This document shows positions 11,152 to 21,851 of a stretch of DNA of 64,000 nucleotides, piece by piece; within the stretch, counting starts at the first letter, position 1; the number at the start of each line of letters is the position of its first letter. Where the stretch lies: positions 19,564,568 to 19,628,567 of the forward strand of contig NC_049987.1 in assembly GCF_000003815.2 (NCBI RefSeq). Direction: 5' to 3'. The stretch comes from Branchiostoma floridae. Taxonomy: Eukaryota; Chordata; Leptocardii; Amphioxiformes; Branchiostomatidae. The position numbers and the translations under genes were made by a program. A model generated the notes under the pieces. It made no database searches. It saw only the letters and a program-made list of their open reading frames with translations, and had not been told where the DNA came from.

Positions 11152-12998
11152 GATGTGAGTATGGGTGTAGAACACAGCAAAGAACATAAGACAATACGCG
11201 TGGGAGAACCTTCCTGGGCTGGTGCGATTACACAAGTTACAGGACTGCCGGGCAAAGGTTACTGGAATAGTGCACTCGAATGAAAAAGGGGAGGATTATA
11301 AAGTATTTTTAACCTTTATCGTGAATATATCATGAATATACTGTAAAAGAATATCAATTTTATAAATATATTATATAATTTATATCTTATAATGTATATT
11401 TGTTGATGTATTGGATGATACAATGGTATATATTGCACGTATTGCATCCCTAGAACTGAATGGTATAAACAGAGTTGAAAGGTGAAAGAGCATTTTTGTT
11501 TGCAACGCAGAGATTGGCATGTTCTACCTGTTTTTCCTGAGATAGATGATGTAAACAGCTCTTTGGGGCCCAAACTTTCTGTGTGGATCACTTGCTAGGC
11601 AGTACGAGAGAGATAAAGAAGTAATAGAGCTCAAAACGCGGTAAGTAGACAAAAACATGCAGCTAAAAAACACTTTGGGGAGGGGGGCGTTTCGCCGGTA
11701 CGGTGCGGCCATGGCAGTGCCGTAGTATTTTGGTCGCAATGCTATTAGCTAAGTACGAAAGAACCAGCCATGGATGACAAACTACAGTAAAGTCTTCCGT
11801 CAAAAGAGCAGAGTGTTGTGCGACACCTTGGGTTTTCGGAAAACCCTGTCCAGTCCAGACAGGGAAATGGGGCGGAAAACCCTGTACAGTCTGAAAAGTG
11901 GGTCTGCATAGGGGTTCCTGGCAATGGTTAAAACTGTTACTTCAGACAGCACTTACACTAAACTAATACACATAACTATATAATCGGCATCATAATGAGT
12001 GACCCAAAGGTGCAATATGCATGCACACAAAGTCAGTTCTGTCAAATGCAAAGTACCCAATTAACACTTATCTCAAGGTAGGACATGAGGGGAGAGAATT
12101 ACACCCATTGTCTATCAAACAATGGATAGTGAGTGTCCGTCAATTTCGGGTTGTTAAATAGTGGCAATACATTACAAAGACAGGCTTTGAAAGGTTTTCT
12201 TTAAATGATAAGTGCACAGCACTCATTTTGAGAGCTGGTCTGTTTAAATCCTGGTTTAATAGAATGAATGACTGCGAAAGGTTTCAATATCAACACCACT
12301 TAAGTACACAATGTTATAACATTACATATATTTTACAATGCACTACAATAAAACCAAGATGGCATTTTTCAAACCATTTACAAGTTGTGAGCTATATAGA
12401 ACTATGTATCCTTTTGAAAATAATGTGTTGTATTTGCAAAATTATGCCGTAAGGCTAATAGCATGTTCAGTCTCAAAGACTTAAAGAGTAGAAGTTTTTT
12501 ATATGATGCACAGAAGTAGCAATGATGGATGATTTTTGTTATGTAATAATTTTTGTATGACATTGTGTCACACTTCAAGTTGATGTTATTTCTGTGCTTA
12601 GCCATATTAGAGATAAAAAAAATGTTGTTGTATACTATAAAATCATGTTGTTTCAAAACGATTGTATTGTCGAGATTAAACTAAGTTAATGATGCATAAG
12701 TGATTTTTTTCCGTTACAATTATGCTATATTCCCTATATAGGTCACCATGGCTGAACAGTGAACAAGACCGACTTGTGCCAAGCAGTGGAGTGGTTGCAA
12801 CATTTGCTGAACACTATATGTAGCATGTGTTGATGCTGCCCTTTGGCAAGACAGGAAAATGTAGAAAACTGGAAAATTAGGTGTCCATACTTGTGCAACA
12901 TGATTGTACAAGGAAACCAGTTCAAGTGACGGACTCAACTGGCAGCTGTGGACACTTGAGGGCATTTGATTTAAACCTAAGAAGTAAGTGTAACAGGC
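11152..12998. other. Divergent intergenic region between spermine synthase and phosphatase
   Basis: 1.85 kb with no convincing exon, separating two divergently transcribed genes, so it presumably holds both promoters. At 11826-11903 two copies of ggaaaaccctgt (once each with ccagtc and acagtc) form a short direct repeat. No clear TATA box was assigned. It may contain 5' non-coding exons that cannot be recognised by eye. Confidence 0.5.
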
Positions 12999-13523
12999 AT
13001 GGCGTTATTTCGGGACATCGTGTCAATCACTGACCACCTCTACCTCAGCAGCGGTGCGGCCGCCTGTAACGAACCCAACATTCGCTCCCGAGGCATCAAA
13101 TGCATCATCAACGCAACTACAAACCTCCCTGACACCACCATACCCGATGTCGAACACGTGCGAGTGCCTGTCAACGACGTCCCACATTCGGAGCTGTCCG
13201 CACATTTCGACCCGGTTTGTGAGAAGATCGAAGCAGTCCGGAAACAGGGCGGCGGCACCCTTGTACACTGTGTAGGGGGGATCAGCAGGTCCTCGGCTCT
13301 CTGCCTTGCCTACCTGATGAAATGTAAGAAGATGACCCTGGAAGAAGCTCACAGCCACGTGAAGGCAAGAAGGCCTTTTATCCGACCAAACGTCGGGTTC
13401 TGGCGGCAGTTGATCCAGTATGAGAGAACCCTGTATGACAAGAACTCAGTGACGATCATAGAGTCTAATGTCGGACCCATCCCAAGTGTGTATGAAAAAG
13501 AAACACAAGGCATGCTGTGGTAG
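12999..13523 (+). CDS. Atypical dual-specificity phosphatase, DUSP14/18/21-like
   Basis: Uninterrupted 174-codon frame starting at an ATG in good context (purine at -3, G at +4). The DSP fold is complete. ITDHLYLS starts the domain, and the general acid is Asp60 in VPVND. The P-loop is HCVGGISRSS with nucleophile Cys91 and Arg97. A helix AYLMKCKKMTLEEAH and the DUSP14/18/21 hallmark RRPFIRPNVGFWRQLI follow, then a tail with IPSVYEKE. Length (174) is close to DUSP14 (198) and DUSP18 (188). Such small DUSPs lack a MAPK-binding domain and act on phospho-Ser/Thr/Tyr substrates; the partner here is unknown. The P-loop variant VGGIS replaces the AAGVS or MAGVS usual in vertebrate members. The coding region has no introns. 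Confidence 0.93.
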   Translation: MALFRDIVSITDHLYLSSGAAACNEPNIRSRGIKCIINATTNLPDTTIPDVEHVRVPVNDVPHSELSAHFDPVCEKIEAVRKQGGGTLVHCVGGISRSSALCLAYLMKCKKMTLEEAHSHVKARRPFIRPNVGFWRQLIQYERTLYDKNSVTIIESNVGPIPSVYEKETQGMLW

Positions 13524-13811
13524 TTCTTGTTGCTAGTTTCTAGTTTATCCCTTGAACTATTGTACCTGCCTCATAGTTTTAAGTGGTGCAGTACCGACCC
13601 AAACCCTAAAAAGGTATTATCTTTTTCTGACTGCTTATCTTTCCAGCTGATCTTTCTAACTAGATTGAACTAGATTTTATTTGTTGCACTGAATGTTGTC
13701 CGCTTTTGTCTCCTGGCTGAATGCTTCATGCCTCACTGTTGTATATACTTAGCTTGGTAATCAACTGTTATAAGTTGAAGGGGCTAGATCTACCATGTTG
13801 TCTTAAAATGA

Positions 13812-13817
13812 AATAAA
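13812..13817 (+). terminator. Probable poly(A) signal of the phosphatase gene
   Basis: AATAAATAAA-type motif about 290 bp after the phosphatase stop codon and the first such motif downstream of it. Confidence 0.45.
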
Positions 13818-13823
13818 TAAATG

Positions 13824-15623
13824 CACGAAAGAACAAGAAATCACCTTGCATACGCTAATCTATGTGGGTGGATGGGTAGAACTCCCACTGGAGAGATACC
13901 AGGGGCCACCTGATGGTGTGGTAACCAGACCGCCTATTCACTTGCAGCATCTAACATCAATGAACATGTTAACAATACATTGATTCACTTAACTGCTCTA
14001 TAACATTGATTTAGTAATTTAAGTACTGAATGCCTATGTGTACAACATAGACTTGGTGGGATTTCCTTTAGCCAAGGCAAAGCTAGTCATTCTAAAATAC
14101 ATAACAAAAAGCTTGTTTTCAAGCGACCTGTAGCATCCAAAAACAAATTTGACTAGTGCGTCTTTTGTTTAAACCTTGTGTGATGGGAAGGCCAGTGGCA
14201 AAGCTTGGTGATTCTAAAGTGTATCCTCAAAAGCTAGTTTTTAAGCGACCTCTTTCTATGAAGAGTTTCAAAAACCACCTTCGTCAATCTTAGCTGTACA
14301 CTGACGGTCCCCATTTGAATTGCAGGAAAAAATCGTATTACCTTTGTATTACCTTTCCCTTAGCATGTAATGTATCCTTGTTAGAATTGGTTTGTTCCTA
14401 TAGGCGCTACTTATTGGCTGAGTAACGACCATTGGGAGCGGACCAAACCTACAAATGTTACAAGTGTTTATTCCAGGGTAACTTAATGCATGGATGAGTG
14501 GACAGCTCTGAAATACCATGAACATATCATGACATGTAATAGATAAAATCTTTAAAAAATTGTTTCTGAAAATATACCTTACTTAACTGTAAAATGATCC
14601 GAACAGAATATTTATCATAATGTCAACAAAAATTGACCGATAATTGACTCATTGTGCCCTGTGGTTATGATCTAAACCACTGTCCTTGAAAGCAAAGGTA
14701 GTGAGGTAACATGGGTTTAGCCACGCCCCTTAGTTCCTCATCAAGCAGGGACCCGGGCTTATTTTCTAGACTTTCGTGCTACTAGTTCTGGTGTAACGTC
14801 TTTGAACGGGGAGACGGAAAGCCTGGTTCTCAGGTTCGCATTGCAAAGTCCAGTGAGTTTGGTGGTGACGCCTGTTGCAGCCTGCCAAGCTTACCGTCGA
14901 CAGCTGGTCTAAACTGCTACAGGCTGACACCAGGTAAGTTGCTTTTGTTGTTTAATGCTGCTGTCAATCAGTATGGTAACAGCATTACGAGCAACGCACA
15001 CTAGATCTGACGTACCGCGGGGAAAGGAATCACTGGGGCTACACCCTCATTCCACCACTGCATTATTAAGTGGCGACCTTGCATGCTGTGACAGCACTGA
15101 GACCTAAATCTTGACAGTGAGACCGCATATATAAAACGACTTTCATAGTTAAAAACGAATCTTTTATCCCTTGTGTGCTTTGTTGCCCTTTTACTATTTG
15201 CATGACATTTCAGTTATAAAACCAAGGGTTACACGAGGTCGAGGCGGGATCAGGTCTTGTGTACATGCGTGACCATCAGAAAATGTTAATATCGCTGTTA
15301 CAATCCTTAGTTATGAACTTTATTTGATATGTACATATACTGTAAACGGATAGAAATTTGATATAATGTACGAGCAAAAAACATAAGACGGTACCAGTGA
15401 GAGGAGCCAAATAAACAAAGAAATCCTGTAAACTGGCAAATACTGCCAATAACAACATGGATGGAATGTTGGATCAGGTAAAACCGGTTCATACTGAAGT
15501 GTTTGCAAACTAATTGTTCTGTTGTGGCCCGGAAATCTTTCTGTACAAATGGTAGTATATCATATCTAAAGTTAAGTCTTATAATTATCTCCCAATGAAC
15601 CCTAGACATCAGTGACACCAGTC
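13824..15623. other. Intergenic; direct repeat and possible leader exon of the cholinesterase
   Basis: No coding exon is seen. Blocks at about 14072-14131 and 14191-14250 are diverged direct repeats (ggcaaagct, gattctaaa, aaaagct, aagcgacct). The string ..gctgacaccag followed by GTAAGT at 14934 is a strong donor and could end a non-coding first exon of the cholinesterase gene. That assignment is a guess. Confidence 0.35.
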
Positions 15624-18600
15624 ATGATGTTTCACTATCTGGCTGCACTCCTCGTGGTACCCGGACTGTTCCACTTGCCGGAGGGGGAGGCAGCCGCTGA
15701 TGTCACAGCTCCGGCCGGACGGGTTACCGGACTGGAGCTGGACGTGCTCGGAGCAAAGGTTAAACTGTCGTTAAGCTATCCACGTCTTATTCTAACACAC
15801 GATAGCACAATACAAATATATGCAACGTTGTGTTCTTCATCATTCGTAAAGTGGAGAGAATAGTGCATTTCCTCAATGATGGAAAATGTCAAGAAAACTC
15901 ATGATCACTCATCTTTGATGGTTTTGCGTTTAAACTATCGTTCTATCGTGCAAGTAGAGAATGTTTCTAACTCTACTAAGACATATCTTTTTATTTCTAC
16001 ATTCAAAAGATTGAAAAATAACTACCTCTGTATACCTACAGATGTAGAAAACTTAACGGATTTCTCTACTCCTTTGTCATGTCAGTAAGAATAGTTTCAT
16101 AAGAATATGTTCACAGGTTAACGCGTTTCTGGTGATCCCGTTCGCCAAGCCGCCGGTCGGGCCGCTGCGGTTCAAACATGCGGAAACATTACCACCGTGC
16201 AGCGGGGTATACAACGCAACGAGGTGTATTCATGAGTTTATTCATCAGTGTTCATTATTCCATTTTTTTCTTTCAATAGAAATGTCATGATAACCATATA
16301 CACAAGTCGCAATATGTAGAATTACTTGCTACCTCATGATGATCTGGTCAAATGAATTCATTATTGCCCAAAACATTTTCGACATAGGCTTTGAATATGC
16401 CTAAAACTATTTCTNNNNNNNNNNNNNNNNNNNNNNNNNNNNNNNNNNNNNNNNNNNNNNNNNNNNNNNNNNNNNNNNNNNNNNNNNNNNNNNNNNNNNN
16501 NNNNNNNNNNNNNNGGACTAAGTAGAACGTGATGCCTACGAACAAATGGCAGAGTTTCTTCGTCGGCATCAGGGTCATACCTCCTCGTAATTTAGAGCTC
16601 GCTGACAACTCGGCCGAGCTAAATTCTTGATTTGTAAACGGGGCTTAATCACAACTACCTTCTAAGTGAAAGCTCCCCCTTTCTCAAATCTTATACATTC
16701 ATCAGAAAACCCCAGGCATGTAGACAAAACGTGAAAGTAGGCGAGTATCACCTGTGGGCGATCAACACCAGCACCAGTGAGGACTGTCTGTACCTGAGCG
16801 TGTGGCAGCCGTCCCCTGCACCCAGTGGGGCCGCTGTTATGGTCTGGATATACGGAGGGTCGTTCCAGACGTAGGTGTAGATGCCAATGCCCATGACTCA
16901 AGTATCGTTATACATATGAGTAGAGCTTGTTTATTTATTTATTTAGTCATTTTATAGACCAATGCGTTGTACTTCCAGTTTTTGTGTTAAAATGGAATTT
17001 CAAAAAATCTGGAAAAAAATCAGTGTCATTATACATATTGCTAACATTGAAAAGTAGAGCCTGTTCCTTTCTTTAGCTATTCATCTTGGAGACTGTTGGG
17101 TTGGTCCCTAAGTTGAAATAAAATTTCAATAAATTTTGATATCATTGTTAGGACGCTCAGAACAGCGTATAAATGTTAATTTCATATTCCCAGGGGAGCG
17201 TCCACAGCTCCCACATACGACGGGCGGTACCTCGCAGCCACGGAAGGGGTGATCGTGGTGGGGCTGAACTACCGGCTCAGCACGCTAGGGTTCCTGTACG
17301 CCGGGACGGAGGACGCGCCAGGCAACGCCGGCTTCACAGACCAGGTCCTGGCGCTGACGTGGGTCAAGAACAACATCGCGGCGTTTGGAGGCGACCCAGA
17401 AAAGGTAGCCTCCACCAGGCCTTCCCATGGGGGTACGGGGAGAGTAGAATTCGGCAAAAAATCGGCAAATTTGTTAGGGTCATTCCATGCTAAAGTTTAT
17501 CCCCTCCGGCCTGCTTAACTCTTCTGGTAGCAAAACTCCTTTTCTTATTACTCTTACTATAAAAATCAGCGTAGTCCGTCTGGTGGAGACTACAACAGAT
17601 GCACCCGTATCTTTATTAACTCCGTGTACGTGCTGTCGGTGTGTGTTTGCCTGTACATGTGTTGGATTCTGTCAGTTACTTAGTAGTTAGTTAGATACGC
17701 TGTCAGAAGAGTTACAGGAAGTTGAGTAGGAAGATACACTGCAAGCTCGGACTTTCCGAAGTAACAGGAAGTCACATGATATTGAAAGTTTTATCTGCAT
17801 TCCCTAAGCCCGGGACTGAGCTGTCTAAGGATCGAGGATGCATCTGTTTTACTTTTAGCCAAAGAGTTCAAATCTAAGATTATTGAGTTAGGACAAACGA
17901 ATATTCCTTCATCTCTAAGTTTGATTGATAATTATAACTTTCGCGTGGTGGGTGTTTCTTGTTCTTTTTTGCGTTGATTTTGGGTCCTTCAATTTTTGCA
18001 TAATATCTTTCTCTTGTATGTTCTTTGGACAGGTGACTCTGTTCGGCGAAAGCTCCGGTGGAACCAGCGTCGCTTTCCACTTGTTGTCTCCGGGTAGCAG
18101 GGACCTCTTCCACCGCGCGATCCTGCAGAGCGGGACAGCTCTCATAACCTGGGGACGAGACACCAAGGACACTGCGTACGAGAAGACCCTGAAGATAGCG
18201 AAAGCCGTGGGATGTCCGACAGACCAGGGCAAGGATAAGATGGTGGAATGCTTCCGAGGCAAGGACGGGCAACAACTTGTTAGTAGTTCAGTACTGGGAT
18301 ACACAAGTTTCTACCCCATCGAAGACGGTACTGTCATCCCAGAAAGCCCTTTCGTTTCTTATGAGAAGGGAGCCTTCAAGAAAGCAGATATCCTCATCGG
18401 ATCCAACGAAAACGAGGGGACCTACTTCCTCGTCGACTACCAGGCGCCCGGGTTCAGCGGCTCCACGGAAAGCCTGATCAGCAAGCAGCAGTATCTTGAA
18501 GGCATCCCGTACATGGTGGCCGAGATCAACGAGTTCGCCGTGACCGCTGCGGCGTTCCAGTACATGGACTGGGAGAACCTGAACAGCTCGACCATGTACC

Positions 18601-20233
18601 GCGACGCACTGGACTCTCTCTACTCGGACTTTTACTTCGTCTGTCCAGACGTCATGACTGGACGAGGCCATGTGAGGGAGGGGGCGACAGCCTACATGTA
18701 CAGGTTTGTTTATTGGAAGTGACAGGAATCGATGTAAAGCAGTTCCTTTAGTTAATATCCAGTGGCTAAGTCTCTTTATCTAAATCTATAGCTTGGGATC
18801 CCCGCTACAGGTCACTGTTGATCACCGTAACATGCACGCCACTGGACAGGGTTACAGTTCTCAAAACGACACATTATCTATTAGTTTATTGTACTTGTCT
18901 AAAAAAAAGCAAGAGGAATCTCCCAGGTACAATAAACTTGCATATACTGTACATGTTCATAGCGCCTGTCTTATCAGTAATGGCAAGTGGGATATTGCAT
19001 GTAGCTCATCTGTAAACTTGATCGACACCACTTTCGTTTCACTTTTTATCCCAAGGTTCGCCCACCGCGCCTCCATCTCGCCCTTCGCCCCCTGGATGGG
19101 AGTCATCCACGGGGAGGAGCTGCCGTTCGTGTTCGGGCTGCCACTGGACCCGGCTTACGGCTTCAACCAGACGGAGAGGAACCTGACTCGTAGGGTGATG
19201 CGGCACTGGGCAAACTTCGCCAGGACAGGGTGTGTGGCTGTAAAATCATACAACAGACCTTAGTTTGTTTACCTACGTACCTTCCAAAAGCAGAGATTGA
19301 TGGGAAAAATCGTGATATTTTCCTTATATGCCGTCTTTCGGGATAGCTGACAGAAAAGGACGGCATATATTTCCCTCATCAACCTCTGCTGTATGTTTAC
19401 TCACCTCTTGCACAGAAGTGCGTTTCTTCTGCAATAGGGCCAGCCTTGCATAACAAAACCTAGTCTTTAATTTCTATCATCACAAAAATTCAGACAAACC
19501 ACGTGGATCATATATTTCATGACTTTTTGGACTCGTTACCTTGAATACAAGTGATCGTGTATTTATATCATTGGTCTTCTTTGTGGCCTGTACTAAGTCA
19601 ATGAGAGCTAGCAAACATATGCGATGAAGGTCTCAATTCTTTCTTTTATCCATGAACTCAGAAACCCGAACAGTAACAACGAGACGACATGGTGGCCCTT
19701 CAGCGTGACGGACGGGCGGTACCTGGTTCTGGACACGGGGGAGCCCCGGATGGTGCCCGGGCCGAGCACGGAGAACTGCGCCTTCTGGGATACCTACGTC
19801 ACGCCCCTCATGAACCAAACGGGTGAGTGGGCTGCGTTTGCGTTTGTTAATGTGGGTTCACACGTGCGTATGTATTCAAGTCCGTACATTGTGCCCCTGG
19901 GAAGGCACAACCTTAAGTACATCCGTGTAATTGCAACGATTCGTTGAATGGAACGGCACGAGAAAAAAAAACGAGGAAAGTTTTTTTGTGTGTTAAATTG
20001 TCAATAACTGACAGGTGTGCTTTTTGTATAACATGAACTGTTTTAACCAACATGAAATACTCTAAATACCGTACACTTTTGTTACATTACGAATATCTCT
20101 TCTTGCAGACGCTTTGAAGAATGAACTGGAGACCTGTACCTCAGGAGCGCAAGGACAGCACCTTACAGGGAGATTTGAGGGGATTGTGGTATTTTGTAGC
20201 CTGATGTTCATCTTTATTCAGCTGCTGCGCTAG
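15624..20233 (+). CDS. Cholinesterase-like carboxylesterase with GPI-type tail
   Basis: Eight exons: 15624-15758, 16117-16223, 16706-16870, 17194-17404, 18033-18703, 19056-19229, 19662-19822 and 20109-20233. They join in phase to 582 residues. A hydrophobic signal peptide starts at the second of two adjacent Met codons or the first. The catalytic triad is Ser213 (FGESSGG), Glu334 (NENEGTYF) and His448 (GVIHGEELPFVFG). Trp98 aligns with the choline-binding Trp84 of Torpedo acetylcholinesterase (HLW..SEDCLYL). Trp246 aligns with Trp233 and Tyr337 with Phe330. The cysteines of all three conserved intrachain disulfides are present. The C terminus is a Cys plus a hydrophobic segment (IVVFCSLMFIFIQLL), suggesting GPI anchoring. 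The two Phe residues lining the vertebrate AChE acyl pocket (288, 290) align with Gly and Thr in GYTSFYP, which suggests a broader acyl preference. Secreted or cell-surface hydrolysis of choline esters is the likely role. A 100-N gap lies in an intron. Confidence 0.92.
16415..16514. other. Assembly gap (100 N)
   Basis: Exactly 100 N, the conventional size for a gap of unknown length. It falls in the intron between cholinesterase exons 2 and 3 and costs no coding sequence. Confidence 0.99.
17408..17590. mobile_element. MITE, family A, inserted at a splice donor
   Basis: 183 bp with inverted ends (GCCTCCACCAG at the left, CTGGTGGAGAC at the right) and TA duplications at 17406-17407 and 17591-17592. 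It is related to 2689-2890. The left TA is bases 2-3 of the cholinesterase intron that follows the exon ending at 17404, so the donor is G + TA + element. Confidence 0.75.
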
Positions 20234-20447
20234 AACCATATGTACATACTGTTTCTCTGGGTACTGGATAGGCCAATCTTGGGGATGGATACTAGGCAAA
20301 GTGCTTAATATTTGCTTTATTGGTGTTACAAAAATAGAATTATGTTCTTGTTGTAGGTGTGTAAGTATATTCAACATTTTAATCGGTTTTCAAAAATCCA
20401 ATCTCATGTTAAGTGGTCTTATTTCAGACTTAATAGATTGCATCATA

Positions 20448-21298
20448 CAGTAGAAGCCGCTTAATTGCACACCCAATTTGCCAGCGAATTTCGTGCAATT
20501 ATCCGGCGTGTGCGATAATGCGGAGTTGGTCATTTGGACCGCATCATCATGGATGGAGGGGCCGAGAGGTGGTATGGGAGGTAGTACAACGCACAGTTTA
20601 TTTACGTGTTACAGTAGTGCTGTACCTGTTGTGCACCGGACGTCATATATATGTCTTCACGAAACATCGTACTACAATGCACTTGAAATCGAAACTAAAA
20701 GTAAGTTACTGTATACATTATGTAGCTTTCTTATCACGAAACTAAAGCATTGCACCGCCGAAGGCGAGTGTTATGTCCATCTGTTATGTCCATCATCGAG
20801 TCGCTGTGTTATTTCCGACTGGCTGCCAAGAACATAAAACCACTGCATAAGTATTTCCCCGCGACCCTAATTACATAATTAGACAATGGGCAGATAGAAA
20901 ACATTTGTTATTGAATATATCATAGCATTGTCTGCCAAATCGTAATGCCGGCTTTGACGACCTTTAGCGGGCGGGCGTCTCTTCATGGTGCCGACCCCAC
21001 AATATCGCTTTCTTTTGATCCCAATAACAATTTCATACATGTTGCCAGTGTAGCGACTTTACAAAGGCCGTTATCGGTTTATTTGTTCCGTATCTGACGA
21101 TTTTTAGCACGCATTTTCGACGATTTGTCGACGATGTACATGTTTGACAAATTTTCGTGCAATTATCCGGCGTTGGTGATTTTTCTCGTGCAGATAAGCG
21201 AAGTCACAAACAATGGAGTGACGGTTTGGGATTTGGGGATTCCGTGCAATTACCCGAAGTGTGCGTTTATCCGAGGTGCAATTAACTGGCTTCCACTG
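20448..21298. mobile_element. Pogo/Tigger-like non-autonomous DNA transposon
   Basis: 851 bp flanked by TA. The left end is CAGTAGAAGCCGCTTAATTG; the right end inverted is CAGTGGAAGCCAGTTAATTG. These are inverted repeats of about 23 bp with three mismatches. A subterminal block CGTGCAATTATCCGGCG occurs near both ends (about 20491 and 21154). No transposase frame was recognised. The CAGT start and the reference to a cgcttaattg/ccggcgt pattern resemble pogo-class elements. Confidence 0.75.
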
Positions 21299-21472
21299 TA
21301 TATCATAGCTCTTGTTCAAAGTCATCAAATGTGCCGATAGTCATCGTGTCATTAAAGTTGTCCGTCTCCTCATCTTTAAAACTGTCAATGTTGATAGAGA
21401 CGCCCTGAAGACTGAATTGACGACTTCCACTCTAGGAGTATTTACGTACATGATAGGGATATTTCAGACAGG

Positions 21473-21669
21473 TACTGTAAATGCATTTAATTTCGCGGTA
21501 GCGGGTAAAAGGACTTTTTGGCGGTGAATTTAAGTTCGCGGTAACGCCATAGACTGCAGTCTAATACAATAATAGAAAAAAGTTCGCGGTGGTTTTAAGT
21601 TTGCGGTGAAGTGGTTACCGCGAAAACCGCAAACATTAATCCACCGAGAACATTTCTGCATTTACAGTA
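21473..21669. mobile_element. MITE, family C, complete copy
   Basis: 197 bp with perfect 13-bp inverted ends TACTGTAAATGCA / TGCATTTACAGTA (TA included). The interior has several TTCGCGGT / ACCGCGAA blocks in both orientations, giving a palindromic structure. No coding capacity. Confidence 0.85.
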
Positions 21670-21814
21670 TATGCTATTATGCACTATGGCCACCTTGCAG
21701 CTTGATAATATATGCATAATAAGCTGCTAACGGTGTTATCTAATGAATAATTCCTGTCCCAAACATCCAAATCTATTGTTGTATCTTTTACATTCTATCT
21801 TGTATGACGCCGTG

Positions 21815-21851
21815 TGACGTCACGATGACGTGAGCCCTTTCCTTGACGTCA
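21815..21851. promoter_or_regulatory. Cluster of three CRE-like sites
   Basis: TGACGTCA at 21815-21822, TGACGTGA at 21826-21833 and TGACGTCA at 21844-21851, all within 37 bp. CREB/ATF proteins bind this octamer. It lies 3.3 kb upstream of the large charged-protein gene and 1.6 kb after the cholinesterase gene, so which gene it serves, if any, is open. Confidence 0.45.

Noticed and set aside
12720-12965. 81-codon minus-strand frame upstream of the phosphatase
   Set aside because: No motif, no conserved pattern, sits in AT-rich flank; probably chance.
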